The notes: a model not told the origin generated them from the letters alone. A stretch of 64,000 bases of DNA from Staphylococcus lutrae (GCF_002101335.1 NZ_CP020773.1:496001-560000), one strand, 5' to 3'; counted from the first letter of the stretch, positions 44,130-55,273 are shown. Made by a program: numbers and translations.

Positions 44130-45068
44130 TTAAACGTAGCTCACCATGAGCGTAAATTCCCCTTCAAACACATTATCTAAATCTTCTGCTGTTAAAATTA
44201 AATGATTTCCTTTTTGAATATCATAAATCTCGCCATCTGTAATCAATTGGCCTTGTCCTTCAAGTACAGACACAAGCACAAACTCTCGTGGTTTCATATA
44301 ATTCAATGTCCCGTTGACTTCCCATTTCGCTACTGTGAAGAAATGGTTTTGAACAAAAGTCGTACATTTATGGTTTTCAATGACTTCTGTTTGCGGAATA
44401 ACATTCGGACTTTCTTCGCCTATACTAATGACATCTTTACCCTTTTCAATGTGTAATTCACGTTTCTTTCCATCTTGATCCACGCGGTCATAGTCATAAA
44501 TACGATAAGTCGTATCCGATGATTGTTGTGTTTCCAAAATCATTATCCCTTCACCAATTCCATGCACAGTCCCAGCTGGAACGAAAAAGAAATCCCCTTT
44601 TTGTACAGGAACACGTTTAAATAAATGTTCAAACTCATGGTCATCTAACATTTGATTTAATACTTCACGTGATTCCGCATATGTTCCATAAATAATCTCT
44701 GCACCTGGTTTCGCTTCAAGTATATACCAACATTCCGTTTTACCATATTCACCATTTTCATGTTCATATGCATATGTATCATCCGGATGAACTTGGACAG
44801 AAAGCTTTTCAGTTGCATCTAAAATCTTAGTTAATAATGGGAATTTCTGTGTTGGAAACTCCCCGAACAATTTAGGTTGGTTTTCCCATACTTCATCCAA
44901 TGTTTGCCCTTTATACGGCCCATTTAAAATGCGGTTGGCGCCGTGTGGATGCGCTGAAATCCCCCATACCTCTCCAGTATGGTCACTTGGTAAATCATAA
45001 CCGAATTGTGCGAGATTTGTTCCACCCCAAATTCTTTCTTGAAATACAGGTTCAAGTATTAATGGCAT
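44130..45068 (-). CDS. manA: Mannose-6-phosphate isomerase, class I
   Basis: A 312-residue cupin-type zinc isomerase linking fructose-6-P and mannose-6-P. Metal-site residues are seen in SVQVHPDD, KTECWYIL and FFVPAGTVHGIG. It is the short Gram-positive form. No PTS mannose genes adjoin it. The ATG at 45068 follows GAGGTGATC. Confidence 0.96.
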   Translation of the reverse strand: MPLILEPVFQERIWGGTNLAQFGYDLPSDHTGEVWGISAHPHGANRILNGPYKGQTLDEVWENQPKLFGEFPTQKFPLLTKILDATEKLSVQVHPDDTYAYEHENGEYGKTECWYILEAKPGAEIIYGTYAESREVLNQMLDDHEFEHLFKRVPVQKGDFFFVPAGTVHGIGEGIMILETQQSSDTTYRIYDYDRVDQDGKKRELHIEKGKDVISIGEESPNVIPQTEVIENHKCTTFVQNHFFTVAKWEVNGTLNYMKPREFVLVSVLEGQGQLITDGEIYDIQKGNHLILTAEDLDNVFEGEFTLMVSYV

Positions 45069-45578
45069 TGGGGATCACCTCTCAATCTTTCATAGTTTGC
45101 TCAATTTTTATGTATATTAGATGTGATATGTACAATCACCTCTATAAACGCGCACATACCTCTATCGGTATTGTAACATATCTACTTTAAATACGCTCCT
45201 TATTTCAGAAAGGTGCAGCTCAATGGATGCCCCGTATTAAGACCATATAGGACTGTGCTACAAACCGCAGCCCATCACCCTGTCATTTGAGAAACGTAGG
45301 ATAGTGATATACATGAAAATATAGTATCTTTGCGCAATTGTCAATAGTCACTCATCAGACATATGAAAACGCCCCTCAAAATCGCCACTTCCAATGGTTT
45401 CTTTGAAGCACGTCTCCCCTTGCTCATATTCACGTATCGAATCATCAGCTTAAACTGACTATCATCGAGTATAAGACAACATATTGTTGCCATGTGACTC
45501 AATGACCGTTTTCACGTAAAAGGCATCATCTCATACGATTTAGCAATGCTGTACTCAACTCTACTCTACATGCAAGGC
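45069..45578. other. Long intergenic region, GntR regulator to manA
   Basis: 510 bases with no ORF that has a ribosome-binding site. It contains the manA leader (a TGTTACAAT extended -10-like box on the minus strand near 45173-45181) and presumably the end of the GntR transcript. I see no strong hairpin or repeat; it may be decayed coding sequence. Confidence 0.4.
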
Positions 45579-46283
45579 TTAATCTGCATTCACGATATAA
45601 TTCTCTACTAATGTTTGACGTGTCTCTGCCAAATGCGCCGCCATCAGTTGAGACGAAGCTGCCCCTTCTTTATTTTTAATCGCTTCTAAAATAACAAGAT
45701 GCTCCTCCATCAACTTTTCCATTGTTTTTTGACGACTATAAATGTAGATATGACGCGTTCCTTTCATTGTTTGTTGAATTAAATCCGCAATGTTATTCAA
45801 CAGCTCGTACAAAAGTTGATTGTCTGATGCTTTCGCAATAGCCAGATGAAATCTTAAATCCGCTTCTTCTCCCGACTTGTTATGCTGAATCGCTCTGTTC
45901 ATTTCTTCTAATGCGACCGTCATCACTTGAATATCTTCTTCTGTCCGTCGTGACGCTGCCAACTGTGCTGTTGCAACTTCCACAACTTCACGCAGCTCCA
46001 AAATTTCTTGAATGCGTTTTTGTGTCAACGCTTGTGATGTAAAATCGAATAACAATGGCTGTTTTTGTTTAACGAACGTGCCATAGCCATGCTTGATTTC
46101 AATCAATCCAATAATACGTAATGCATTGAGTGCTTCTCGAATGGAAGCGCTACTCACGCCATACGTTTCTGCAAGTTTTTGAATGGAAGGCAAACGTTCC
46201 CCTTCTTTCAAAATGCCTTCTTCAATTTGTTGAATCAATATATCCGCAATCTTTTCATAAATTTTTTGACTTGAAATCTTCAT
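45579..46283 (-). CDS. GntR/FadR-family regulator (FCD domain)
   Basis: A 234-residue repressor-type protein. The N-terminal winged helix (about 1-70, with SSASIREALNALRIIGLIEI and GYGTFV) is followed by an all-helical FCD ligand domain (about 80-230, with DLRFHLAIAKASDN supplying metal/ligand residues). FadR-type members bind small carboxylates. The start is ambiguous: ATG at 46283 behind GGTGGAG, or a GTG at 46292. It is divergent from an unknown membrane protein gene, a plausible target. Confidence 0.85.
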   Translation of the reverse strand: MKISSQKIYEKIADILIQQIEEGILKEGERLPSIQKLAETYGVSSASIREALNALRIIGLIEIKHGYGTFVKQKQPLLFDFTSQALTQKRIQEILELREVVEVATAQLAASRRTEEDIQVMTVALEEMNRAIQHNKSGEEADLRFHLAIAKASDNQLLYELLNNIADLIQQTMKGTRHIYIYSRQKTMEKLMEEHLVILEAIKNKEGAASSQLMAAHLAETRQTLVENYIVNAD

Positions 46284-46466
46284 TTTCTCCACCACAACCC
46301 TTCTACTTCATTTTAACAAAAATAAAGGTGTAACTCTTTAATCAATTTCAATCTATATCTATTGTTTTGTTATAATTGAACTAAAAATAACATTTCATGA
46401 CCCTATTATTTTGCAAATGCCCAAGATTTTGATAATGTGGTGTATATGCGAAAGGAGTGCTCTCAA

Positions 46467-47372
46467 TTGTTTACATTTACCAAACTATTCTGGCACAATA
46501 CACAAAATCAGAAACCTAAATTATTCTCAATTTCTATCATTGGTTTTGTCATTTTATTACTGCTAACAATATTATCCATGTCACCTTTTAATGTATTGCT
46601 TCAACTATGGCAATTTTCTGTCTTATCAGGAAACCAAAACTTTACTTATTTAATTCTTATGATGGTTGCCTCTATTATTTTAACCATTTGCTTATTTACA
46701 ATGTTGATTTTCCCATTTTTTGTTGGCGTGATTCAGGCAATCCATCACAGTATCGTTGATGGTTACACCTTGCAATGGAAAAATTTAGTTGGTGCGTTTA
46801 AGAAAGGCGTATGGGGTAAAACCGTTCTCACAGGTGTATTTGTACTATTATTCATTGTATTCACACTGATTGTCTATGCTTTAGTGAATGCCGGCGTAAC
46901 ATTTTTGATACAAAAACTGTTCAATCTTATTCGTTCAACGAATAACGGACAAAGCTTTTTACAATTGATCATTAGTATTCTCATCGTCATCGCTTCATTT
47001 GTGTCAAGTATCGTAGTTTGGCTTGCAGGGATTTATATCACTCATGTCGCTGTTTCTATCAATGAAGATGCGACGCGCTCACTTAAAATCCATTTTAAAG
47101 AGGCATGGAGAGGAATGAGAAATGGACATCAAACATTTTTCCGTTTCTTATTAGGATTACTGTTAATCAATTTACTGTTTATCATCATTAATGAACCGGT
47201 CAACTTTTTAATTCAACAAAACCTAGCACATATCTCACAAAATATCGCGAATACTTTATCAATCGTGTTGAGTATTTTATTACTATTGATTCGTTACTTC
47301 ATTTACTTCATCCTCATCGGGAGTATCGTACAATACTTTGTACGTCGAGGCAGTCAATCTCCTACCTTATAA
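46467..47372 (+). CDS. Polytopic membrane protein of unknown function
   Basis: A 301-residue protein with about six strongly hydrophobic segments (near 20-40, 65-95, 115-140, 165-190, 225-245 and 265-290), rich in Ile/Leu. I recognise no family with confidence. A TTG start at 46467 is chosen because AAAGGAG lies exactly 9 bases upstream; the ATG at 46446 precedes that site and lacks its own. Divergent from the GntR regulator, which may control it. No transporter or enzyme motif seen. Confidence 0.65.
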   Translation: MFTFTKLFWHNTQNQKPKLFSISIIGFVILLLLTILSMSPFNVLLQLWQFSVLSGNQNFTYLILMMVASIILTICLFTMLIFPFFVGVIQAIHHSIVDGYTLQWKNLVGAFKKGVWGKTVLTGVFVLLFIVFTLIVYALVNAGVTFLIQKLFNLIRSTNNGQSFLQLIISILIVIASFVSSIVVWLAGIYITHVAVSINEDATRSLKIHFKEAWRGMRNGHQTFFRFLLGLLLINLLFIIINEPVNFLIQQNLAHISQNIANTLSIVLSILLLLIRYFIYFILIGSIVQYFVRRGSQSPTL

Positions 47373-47625
47373 TGTGCGATAACCGGACAACAACGTAGCC
47401 ATTTGAGTAAAATGGTGCACCGCACTGAGGCAGCGATGACTAGAGTTGAAAAATCTTGCAAAAGCAGCATTTCTTCTCAGTCATCACTTGCCCAAGTGTT
47501 TTAAAAACGATAGCAATTCTCATATCCCCTCTTTTGATTGCGTCACCAACCCCCATCTATACTGACTGCTGATCTCTATAGGCTTCTCACTTTAAAACGA
47601 TCATTCATTTTCAACATAAAAATAA
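47373..47625. other. Intergenic region after the unknown membrane protein
   Basis: With the terminator at 47626-47662 this is a gap of over 300 bases between convergent genes. I see no ORF and no clear terminator for the plus-strand gene. Confidence 0.4.
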
Positions 47626-47662
47626 ATGCGTCGCCATACACTCTATGGTTCATGCGACACAT
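47626..47662 (-). terminator. Terminator after HAD phosphatase gene
   Basis: ATGCGTCGC/GCGACACAT arms with an inner CCATA/TATGG stem, then TTTATTTTTA on the minus strand. Confidence 0.85.
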
Positions 47663-47684
47663 CTACCATTTTTAGATTCGTGTT

Positions 47685-48554
47685 TTAAAGTCCTTCATTT
47701 TGCAATAGGTGTTGCTGTAAAAACAGGGCTGCTCCATCAGCGTTATTGTCAAATTCTGTTTCGTAAGTTGCCATCGCTTTAATGTGTGGCGCAGCATTTT
47801 TCATTGCAACAGTGATGGCGCCTTTTTCAAACATTGTTCGATCGTTATCACTATCACCCATCACTAATGTTTCAGAACGATCTATATTGAAATGACGACA
47901 CATTTCCACAATACCTGTGCCTTTATTCACTTGATACGCCATCGTTTCAACGTTATTCGGAGTAGAGTTAGACACTTCAATGCGCAACGCCTCTATCTGT
48001 TCAATCATACGATTGCGAAATGGTTCGATTTGCTTTAAATCCGGATGGAATAAATATATTTTTGAATAGCCCAGATCAGCTGGTAACGAAGACCGCCAAG
48101 TTAACTTTTCTTTAATCGCCTCATGTCGAGAAAGCCATTCACTTTGATGGACAGCTTCAGGCTTATCACCTGCTACCATATTCAACATCCATGTTTGATC
48201 TTCTTCCAATGCAAATCGAGGTTCTGTAAACGGAAAAATTTCATAATATATCCCATCCTGCTGTGCAGCAGCGACGATTTGAGCAACAGTTGCCTCACTT
48301 AAATCATGTTCGAATAAAACATGGTCTCCCACATGGCCCAACGTACCGTTTGATGAAATGACACCGTCAAAGACCAAATCATCTGGAATTAAAAGATGAA
48401 TTTCTTCATATGCGCGCCCAGTCGCTAAAAAGACTTTATAGCCTTTTTCACGTAATTGATTCAATATTTGTGCTGTCTTTTCAGAAGCTCTATTGTGGCT
48501 TTGCAGAATTGTACCATCCATATCTAAAAAAATTGCTTTTACATTTTGCATCAT
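47685..48554 (-). CDS. Cof-type HAD-IIB family phosphatase
   Basis: A 289-residue hydrolase with the HAD nucleophile motif FLDMDGTIL, motif II in VFLATGRAYEE, and the C-terminal KGTGIVEMC with MGDSDNDRTMF. The type IIB cap lies between. Such enzymes remove phosphate from sugars or cofactors such as FMN and PLP; the substrate cannot be predicted. Start chosen at one of two tandem ATGs at 48554 after AAAGGAAA; the longer frame from 48614 has no site. Confidence 0.9.
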   Translation of the reverse strand: MMQNVKAIFLDMDGTILQSHNRASEKTAQILNQLREKGYKVFLATGRAYEEIHLLIPDDLVFDGVISSNGTLGHVGDHVLFEHDLSEATVAQIVAAAQQDGIYYEIFPFTEPRFALEEDQTWMLNMVAGDKPEAVHQSEWLSRHEAIKEKLTWRSSLPADLGYSKIYLFHPDLKQIEPFRNRMIEQIEALRIEVSNSTPNNVETMAYQVNKGTGIVEMCRHFNIDRSETLVMGDSDNDRTMFEKGAITVAMKNAAPHIKAMATYETEFDNNADGAALFLQQHLLQNEGL

Positions 48555-48736
48555 GACTTTCCTTTCATTACATAATGATAAATTTATTGTGGCATCAAAC
48601 ACAAAATATCGCAACTCCTGTCATTCATGCAACACTTTTACAACGTACTTTAGATAATAGTCGAGAATATGCGTCACAGTCTAACAGCGCCAGCGCCCTT
48701 AGTTTGACAGGCTTGTTCCATTTTAGCATGCGCCAT
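48555..48736. other. Intergenic region, glmS to HAD gene
   Basis: Part of a 331-base gap. The only clear element is the glmS terminator at 48737-48783; the HAD promoter is presumably here but I cannot place it. Confidence 0.4.
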
Positions 48737-48783
48737 AAAAAATCGACCTCGTAAAATGAAATCATTCATTTCACAAGGCCGAC
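48737..48783 (-). terminator. glmS terminator
   Basis: A long hairpin (GTCGGCCTTGTGAAATGAA with its near-complement) followed by TTTTTTA on the minus strand. Confidence 0.85.
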
Positions 48784-48885
48784 GTTGACAAAGAGCCCGT
48801 TGACAAAACGTCTATTATTCTTATTGCTCACTATTTCAATTCAACATATCATCGGACATTTCGTCTGATAAATGAGGCATGCTTG

Positions 48886-50688
48886 TTATTCCACTGTCAC
48901 GGATTTCGCAAGATTACGTGGTTTATCCACATCTAATCCACGATGCAATGCGGCATAATAAGAAATCAATTGCAATGTAACTACAGAGACAAGCGGTGTC
49001 AGTAATTCATGAACATTCGGTATCACATACGTGTCTCCGTCTTTCTCAAGCCCTTCCATTGAGATAATACAAGGTGCTGCACCACGCGCAACAACTTCTT
49101 GAACATTACCTCTAATTGAAAGATTAACATTTTCCTGAGTCGCAAGGGCAATGACTGGTGTGCCTTCTTCAATCAAAGCAATCGTCCCATGTTTTAATTC
49201 ACCACCCGCGAAACCTTCCGCTTGAATGTATGAAATCTCTTTCAGTTTCAAAGCACCTTCTAAGCTGACATTGTAGTCAACCGTACGACCGATAAAGAAT
49301 GCATTACGTGTCGTCTCTAAAAATTCTGTCGCAATGTCTTCCATTTTCGGTGCATCATCAACAATCGTTTCAATTACTGCAGTGACTTTACCCAATTCAC
49401 GAAGCAAATCAATATCCGCTTGACGGCCACGTGATGACGCTACCACTTGAGATAAAATAGATAGAACGGCAATTTGTGCAGTATATGCTTTTGTTGAAGC
49501 GACAGCAATTTCTGGACCTGCATGTAACAACAATGTATGATCCGCTTCACGAGACAGGGTCGATCCCGCAACATTCGTAATGGTCAATGATTTGTATCCT
49601 AGTTTTGTCGTTTCCACTAATACCGCACGACTATCCGCTGTTTCCCCTGATTGAGAGATATAAATAAACAATGGATTTTCAGAAAGCAACGGTATATTGT
49701 ACACAAATTCCGATGAGACATGTACTTCTGTCGGGATACCGGCCCACTTTTCAATAAATGTTTTACCTACTAGGCCAGCGTGGTAACTTGTCCCCGCTGC
49801 AATGATATAAATTCGATCCGCCGCTTGAATATCTTTAATGATTTCTGAATCAATTTTCAATTCACCTTTATCGTCTTGATACTCTTGAATGATACGTCGC
49901 ATGACTGCAGGCTGTTCGTAAATTTCTTTTAACATGTAATGATCGTAAATTCCTTTTTCAGCGTCCGAAGCATCGATTTCTGCAATATAGCTCTTTCTCT
50001 CTATCTTTTCGCCATTTAAGTTTTTAATGATCACTTGATCACGTTTAACTAAAACGATTTCCTGATCTTTTAATTCTTTATATTCGCTTGTAATTTGAAT
50101 CATTGCTAAAGCATCTGACGCAATCACATTGAAATCATCGCCAATCCCAACGAGTAACGGCGATTTATTTTTAGCAACGTAAATCGTATCATCATCTTCG
50201 CGATCCAATAAACCTAATGCATATGATCCATGTAATAATGAAACCACTTTTGTAAATGCTTCTTCTGTTGATAAACCTGTTTCTGAAAAATGCTCAATTA
50301 ACTGTACAATGACTTCGGTATCCGTGTCAGAAACAAACGTGACATTTGACAGATATGTTGCTTTTAACTCCTGATAGTTTTCAATCACACCATTGTGCAC
50401 TAATGTATAGCGCTCACTTGTTGACTGATGTGGGTGTGAATTTTCAAAACTCGGTACGCCGTGCGTCGCCCAACGCGTATGACCGATACCTGTTTGTCCA
50501 TCAATCTCATGTGCCGCCGCTTCACGCAAATCTGCAATACGTCCTTTGGCTTTTGTGACTGTCACTTCATTCCCTTCTCGCGTTGCAATTCCGGCTGAAT
50601 CATAACCACGATACTCTAGCTTTTCTAACCCTTTTAACAGTAATTCTTTTGCATTTTGACGTCCAATATAACCAACTATTCCACACAT
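48886..50688 (-). CDS. glmS: Glutamine:fructose-6-phosphate aminotransferase
   Basis: A 600-residue enzyme making glucosamine-6-phosphate for wall synthesis. The N-terminal class II glutaminase has its nucleophile at Cys2 (MCGIVGYIG). Two SIS domains follow ([25 protein letters not shown]). The ATG at 50688 follows GGAGG; the longer frame would bury the catalytic cysteine and is wrong. A glmS ribozyme in the leader should cleave the mRNA when the product accumulates. Confidence 0.98.
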   Translation of the reverse strand: MCGIVGYIGRQNAKELLLKGLEKLEYRGYDSAGIATREGNEVTVTKAKGRIADLREAAAHEIDGQTGIGHTRWATHGVPSFENSHPHQSTSERYTLVHNGVIENYQELKATYLSNVTFVSDTDTEVIVQLIEHFSETGLSTEEAFTKVVSLLHGSYALGLLDREDDDTIYVAKNKSPLLVGIGDDFNVIASDALAMIQITSEYKELKDQEIVLVKRDQVIIKNLNGEKIERKSYIAEIDASDAEKGIYDHYMLKEIYEQPAVMRRIIQEYQDDKGELKIDSEIIKDIQAADRIYIIAAGTSYHAGLVGKTFIEKWAGIPTEVHVSSEFVYNIPLLSENPLFIYISQSGETADSRAVLVETTKLGYKSLTITNVAGSTLSREADHTLLLHAGPEIAVASTKAYTAQIAVLSILSQVVASSRGRQADIDLLRELGKVTAVIETIVDDAPKMEDIATEFLETTRNAFFIGRTVDYNVSLEGALKLKEISYIQAEGFAGGELKHGTIALIEEGTPVIALATQENVNLSIRGNVQEVVARGAAPCIISMEGLEKDGDTYVIPNVHELLTPLVSVVTLQLISYYAALHRGLDVDKPRNLAKSVTVE

Positions 50689-50819
50689 AAATAATTTCCT
50701 CCACGACGAAATAACGGTGCAATTGTTCAATTTTTCACATATTGTGACATGCTGTTTTCATGCCCCAATAATGAAAATTGCATTAGCATCGTTCTCTAAT
50801 TATTATTTTGCTATTGGCG

Positions 50820-51015
50820 ATCTTACTAACTTTGTCCAACAAGTTACCCTGTTGATTTGATTAATAAGCTAACGAATGAGCCACATCCGGGATAGCATCC
50901 GCCGATCATATTCGATCACTATCCTCCTCGTCCACAACTACATTCTATACATCTGCTACACACTCTGCTTTAGTATGTAGGTCATCAATCTATAGCGTGT
51001 ACTTGCGCTGGCGCT
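50820..51015 (-). promoter_or_regulatory. glmS ribozyme
   Basis: On the minus strand: AGCGCC at the cleavage site (51015-51010, cut before G at 51014), then the core GACGAGGAGG, AGTGATCGAA, ATCGGCGGATGC, CCCGG and the downstream pseudoknot hairpin with CAGGGTAACTTGTTGGA. Order and conserved bases match the glucosamine-6-phosphate-activated ribozyme of Gram-positive bacteria. The 3' boundary is approximate. Confidence 0.95.
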
Positions 51016-51060
51016 TTGTAATGCTGACTACCTCTACCCTCCTTCATCAGAATATAACCT

Positions 51061-51090
51061 ATTGTACAATGAGTGAAACTTTCTTTGCAA
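51061..51090 (-). promoter_or_regulatory. glmS promoter
   Basis: TTGCAA (51085-51090), an 18-base spacer and TACAAT (51061-51066) on the minus strand, about 45 bases upstream of the ribozyme cleavage site. Confidence 0.65.
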
Positions 51091-51551
51091 ATAAAAGTAC
51101 AATATTTTCGAAAATTATTGTTGTGTGTTTGAGCCTCATATCCTGTACTTTTTAGTTAATTATATATTTTTGATATTCAATGCTGTTCAATTATAATCTT
51201 TAATCATTATTTGCGCACAATGGTCAATGCAATTCCCTCATCTATCCTTTAAAATCGCTTTCATTTTAAGTTAAACATCAGTTTGTCCTCGTTAACACCA
51301 TTTGTGATTTTCCTCTCTCAAAAGGCCTTTCTAAAAAGTGGCCTCGAGACATTATTTGTCATTTTACACTTAACTACATGTCGTATCTTGAATACACCAC
51401 GAAACCGCCTCATTCCTTTTTTACTATTGTCGCATAATTATGAACTGTCATTTTCTAAAGCGTTTCTTCATCATGAGCCTGTTTCTTCTATATTTATATC
51501 ACTAAATGTATTTTGTCATTTTCAACGTGACAAGTTGGTATTTTCTATTTA
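51091..51551. other. Divergent control region, glmS and mtlA
   Basis: No credible gene. The region must hold MtlR and possibly CcpA sites for the mannitol operon. A weak cre-like AAAGCGTTTC occurs at 51457-51466. I cannot define an MtlR operator by eye. Confidence 0.4.
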
Positions 51552-51580
51552 TTGTAAACGACTAAATAACGCTTTAAGAT
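51552..51580 (+). promoter_or_regulatory. mtl operon promoter
   Basis: TTGTAA (51552-51557), a 17-base spacer and TAAGAT (51575-51580), about 40 bases before the mtlA start. Confidence 0.75.
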
Positions 51581-51620
51581 GTACACACAAACCAATTTTT
51601 TATTAAGGGGTGTCAAATAG

Positions 51621-53195
51621 ATGGCAAATCAAGAAAAAACAGAACAACAGCCGATGAAAGAACAGATTCAACGTCGCGTTCAAGCATTCGGTTCATTTTT
51701 AAGTAGTATGATCATGCCGAATATCGGTGCGTTCATTGCTTGGGGTTTGATTACTGCGTTATTCATTCCTGATGGCTGGCTTCCAAATGAGGAACTTGCC
51801 AAAATGGTCGACCCGATGATCAAGTTTTTAATTCCACTACTCATCGCCTTTAGCGGAGGGCGTCTTGTCCATGATTTACGTGGTGGGATTGTCGGTGCGA
51901 CTGCAACAATGGGTATCATCGCTGCATTCCCAGATACACCTATGTTAATCGGTGCCATGATTATGGGTCCATTAGTCGGTTGGCTGATGAAAAAAGTGGA
52001 TCAGTTTTTACAACCACGTACACCAAACGGCTTAGAAATGCTATTCAATAACTTCTCAGCAGGTTTCCTTGCATTCTTCATGACGATTTTCGGTTTTAAA
52101 ATTTTAGGCCCTATTGTTGAAGGCTTAATGAAAATTCTCGGTGCAGGTGTGGATTTCCTAGTTTCACATCACTTGCTTCCACTTGTAAGTATCATTATTG
52201 AACCTGCAAAAGTTGTCTTTTTAAACAATGCGATTAACCATGGTGTCCTTACACCGCTCGCATCAGAACAAGTGAGCCAAGCAGGTCGTTCGATTCTTTA
52301 CACATTAGAGTCTAACCCTGGTCCTGGTTTAGGTATTTTACTTGCTTATATGGTCTTTGGTAAAGGGACTGAAAAAGCAACATCATACGGGGCAGCATTC
52401 ATCCACTTTATCGGTGGTATTCATGAAATTTACTTCCCTTACGTTCTTGCACGTCCATTGTTAATCTTTGCAGCAATGGCGGGTGGTATGACAGGTGTTG
52501 CAACATTTAGCTTATTCAACTTTGGTTTAACAGGCCCAGCGTCACCAGGTTCAATCCTTGCATACTTTGCAGTCACACCTAAAGGCAGTTACTGGGTGAT
52601 GTTACTCAGCATTTTCTTATCAACATTAGTGACATTCATCGTCGCATCTGCCATTTTGAAATTTTCTAGAGGTTCTAAAACAAGTCTTGCGGATGCAACA
52701 GCGAAAATGGAAGCGACAAAAGGTAAAAAATCTCGAGTTCGCGACACATTCATTCAAGAAGATGAAACAACAACTGACCATACAACTGCAACTGCTGAAG
52801 CGACATCTACAACAACTGATAACGCAACACTTGCAGAAGAAGATCCAGAAGTATTGTTAGACAAATATGACACTGAAAATGTTGAAGCACATGACTATAG
52901 CCATATCGACCACATTATTTTCGCTTGTGACGCAGGTATGGGCTCAAGTGCGATGGGTGCAAGTCTGTTGCGTAAAAAATTTCAAAAAGCTGGTATCGAC
53001 AATGTAGAAGTGACAAATACAGCGATCAACCAACTTCCAGGTGAGTCACAACTTGTCATTACTCAAAAAACATTGACAGACCGTGCGATTAAACAAGTAC
53101 CTAACGCGATTCATCTTTCTGTAGATAATTTCTTAAACTCACCGCGCTATGAAGAGTTAATTAAAAACATTAAAGAAAAAGAGAATCAAGAATAA
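51621..53195 (+). CDS. mtlA: Mannitol PTS enzyme IICB
   Basis: A 524-residue permease. The membrane IIC domain (about 1-350) contains GGIHEIYFPYVL, the substrate-binding motif. A Thr-rich linker (about 385-410, DHTTATAEATSTTTDN) leads to the IIB domain (about 425-524) with the phospho-cysteine Cys436 in IIFACDAGMGSSAMG. It takes up mannitol as mannitol-1-phosphate. The IIA domain is separate (mtlF). The linker is longer and more Thr-rich than usual. Confidence 0.97.
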   Translation: MANQEKTEQQPMKEQIQRRVQAFGSFLSSMIMPNIGAFIAWGLITALFIPDGWLPNEELAKMVDPMIKFLIPLLIAFSGGRLVHDLRGGIVGATATMGIIAAFPDTPMLIGAMIMGPLVGWLMKKVDQFLQPRTPNGLEMLFNNFSAGFLAFFMTIFGFKILGPIVEGLMKILGAGVDFLVSHHLLPLVSIIIEPAKVVFLNNAINHGVLTPLASEQVSQAGRSILYTLESNPGPGLGILLAYMVFGKGTEKATSYGAAFIHFIGGIHEIYFPYVLARPLLIFAAMAGGMTGVATFSLFNFGLTGPASPGSILAYFAVTPKGSYWVMLLSIFLSTLVTFIVASAILKFSRGSKTSLADATAKMEATKGKKSRVRDTFIQEDETTTDHTTATAEATSTTTDNATLAEEDPEVLLDKYDTENVEAHDYSHIDHIIFACDAGMGSSAMGASLLRKKFQKAGIDNVEVTNTAINQLPGESQLVITQKTLTDRAIKQVPNAIHLSVDNFLNSPRYEELIKNIKEKENQE

Positions 53196-53226
53196 GAAAT
53201 CATGTAATGGGGATGTGATCTGCTGC

Positions 53227-55257
53227 ATGTATATCAGACGTCGGGAGCGTGACATTTTAGAAATACTGCTGAAAAATCAAGGGTTACCTATTTCTAGATA
53301 TGATATCGCTCAACAATTAGGGGTATCTTCGCGAACGGTGCATCGAGAACTGAACAATCTCGATGCAACCCTCGCACCTTTTGAAATCACCATTCAACGT
53401 CCTAAAAATCAAGGACTCCTCTTGGTCGGTGCACATGATGATATTGCCCGATTACAACAAGAACTCGGTCAAGACACTGTCATTGATTTAAGTACAGAAG
53501 AACAAAAAGTCATTATTTTATATGCCTTAATTCAGTCAAATGAACCCGTGAAACAAATCGGTTTAGCTTCGGAAATTGGCGCATCTCTGCAACAACTGAG
53601 CAAAGTGTTGGATAAACTCGAACAAGATTTGAATCAGTTCAAAATTGAGCTCATTCGAAAACGCGGTGTCGGAATTTCAATTCTCGGTAGCGAAATGCAT
53701 AAACGTGAACTGTTAAGCCAACTGATGATGGAACGTTTAGATAGTACGAGTGTGTATTCCGTCATTGAAAATCATTTTGTCTTTCAATCGTTAAATCATA
53801 ACCGACTGCCTATGGTCGACATGAAAGAGATTTTCCAAGTTGAACGGTTGCTTATGGATGATTTGGATCACTTGCCGTATTCATTGACAGAATCAAGTTA
53901 TTTGGCACTCATTGTTCACATTGTCTTAAGTATTGAACGTATGCGCCATGAACAATATGTCTCTATTAACGATGACACTATGGCAGAAGTTCAAGCGACT
54001 GATGAATATCACATTGCTTGTCAAATTTCAGATCGCCTCGGACAACATTACGGCATTACGTTCAAGCCGGCAGAAGTTGCCTTTATTACGATTCATTTAC
54101 GCGGGTCAAAGCGAAAAAATGATAAAGAGGATCAACAATTATCGCAAAATGTACCACAAGTTGCTGCGTTAATTGACATGGTCGCGATGGAAACTGGGCT
54201 GAAATTTAACAATACCCATGAATTAAAAGAAGGCTTGTTGTTACATCTCACGCCTGCTTTAAATCGGATACACGCTAAAATCGAAACTTACAATCCGATG
54301 ACGACACGCATTCAAAGCGCTTATCCGCGATTATTTGAAGCCGTACGACATGCGGTCACTGATTTATGGCCACACCTTCATTTTCCAGACCATGAAATTG
54401 CCTTTTTAGTCTTACATTTTGGTGGCGCTTTACAAAAACGCCAACATGCATCATCTGTACTTGTCGTATGTAGCAGTGGTGTCGGAACAAGTCGTATTTT
54501 GGCCAATCGCTTAAAAGAAACGTTTCCTATGATTGACTGTACGACGCAAATGTCTGTAAGTGATTTAAAATCGCATGACCTCACACAGTATGACGCGATT
54601 ATTTCTACCGTGGAGTTGGATTTAGAACAGCCGTATTTAACGGTAAATCCCCTACTTCCTGAACATGAAATTGCGAAAACTTCTTCATTTTTGCACCAAC
54701 AACTGCCGCAAATGTCAGGAGTGCATCCGCGTTTAAACGATACGGATACAAAGCCTACTGTAACGGGTACGACTGATGCGACAAAAGTGGACCAAAAAAT
54801 TGATGCGATGCGCGAAAGTTTACAACTGTTAGATGCATTAGAAGTATTCCAAACGGATCTGACGGATTGGTCGTATGATATCGCGCAACATCTTTATCAC
54901 AAAAAGATTACGCATGATTTAACTGCTGTACAACAACTTTTGAAAGAACGTCACGATAAGCAATCTTTTGTATTATCACCATTTCGAGTCGCGATTCCAC
55001 ATTTTGCCAGTGCACACGTCGAAACACCTTACATCGGCGTATGGCACTTAGCGACACCTTACGACTTTGGTGAAGGGCACACTGTCGACACGTTATTCTG
55101 TGTTTTTTTACCGGAAGATACACAACTTCAACGTCTCGTCAGTGAAATCTATGGTCAGTTGTCACTCACTTTAGATGAACATGAGGACGCACTGACCGAC
55201 GCAACGCACATTGAACAATGGATTAAGCAAAGTATTATCACATTGAATCAACTATAA
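53227..55257 (+). CDS. mtlR: Mannitol operon transcriptional activator MtlR
   Basis: A 676-residue PTS-controlled activator. Domains in order: DNA-binding HTH (about 1-60, [21 protein letters not shown]), a second helical region, two PRD domains (about 185-390), a IIB-like domain ([19 protein letters not shown], phospho-cysteine) and a MtlA-type IIA-like domain (PFRVAIPHF with its histidine). Phosphorylation on these domains tunes it to mannitol and PTS state. The start is uncertain: ATG at 53227 lies 14 bases past GGGG; a GTG at 53215 is the alternative. Confidence 0.93.
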   Translation: MYIRRRERDILEILLKNQGLPISRYDIAQQLGVSSRTVHRELNNLDATLAPFEITIQRPKNQGLLLVGAHDDIARLQQELGQDTVIDLSTEEQKVIILYALIQSNEPVKQIGLASEIGASLQQLSKVLDKLEQDLNQFKIELIRKRGVGISILGSEMHKRELLSQLMMERLDSTSVYSVIENHFVFQSLNHNRLPMVDMKEIFQVERLLMDDLDHLPYSLTESSYLALIVHIVLSIERMRHEQYVSINDDTMAEVQATDEYHIACQISDRLGQHYGITFKPAEVAFITIHLRGSKRKNDKEDQQLSQNVPQVAALIDMVAMETGLKFNNTHELKEGLLLHLTPALNRIHAKIETYNPMTTRIQSAYPRLFEAVRHAVTDLWPHLHFPDHEIAFLVLHFGGALQKRQHASSVLVVCSSGVGTSRILANRLKETFPMIDCTTQMSVSDLKSHDLTQYDAIISTVELDLEQPYLTVNPLLPEHEIAKTSSFLHQQLPQMSGVHPRLNDTDTKPTVTGTTDATKVDQKIDAMRESLQLLDALEVFQTDLTDWSYDIAQHLYHKKITHDLTAVQQLLKERHDKQSFVLSPFRVAIPHFASAHVETPYIGVWHLATPYDFGEGHTVDTLFCVFLPEDTQLQRLVSEIYGQLSLTLDEHEDALTDATHIEQWIKQSIITLNQL

Positions 55258-55273
55258 CAAGGAGCGATTGATT

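Noticed and set aside
51457-51466. Catabolite-responsive element for mtlA
   Set aside because: Only the central AAAGCGTTTC fits; the flanks do not match the cre consensus well enough to call.
51283-51606. A 107-residue plus-strand frame upstream of mtlA
   Set aside because: No ribosome-binding site, unusual composition, and it overlaps the mtl promoter at 51552-51580.
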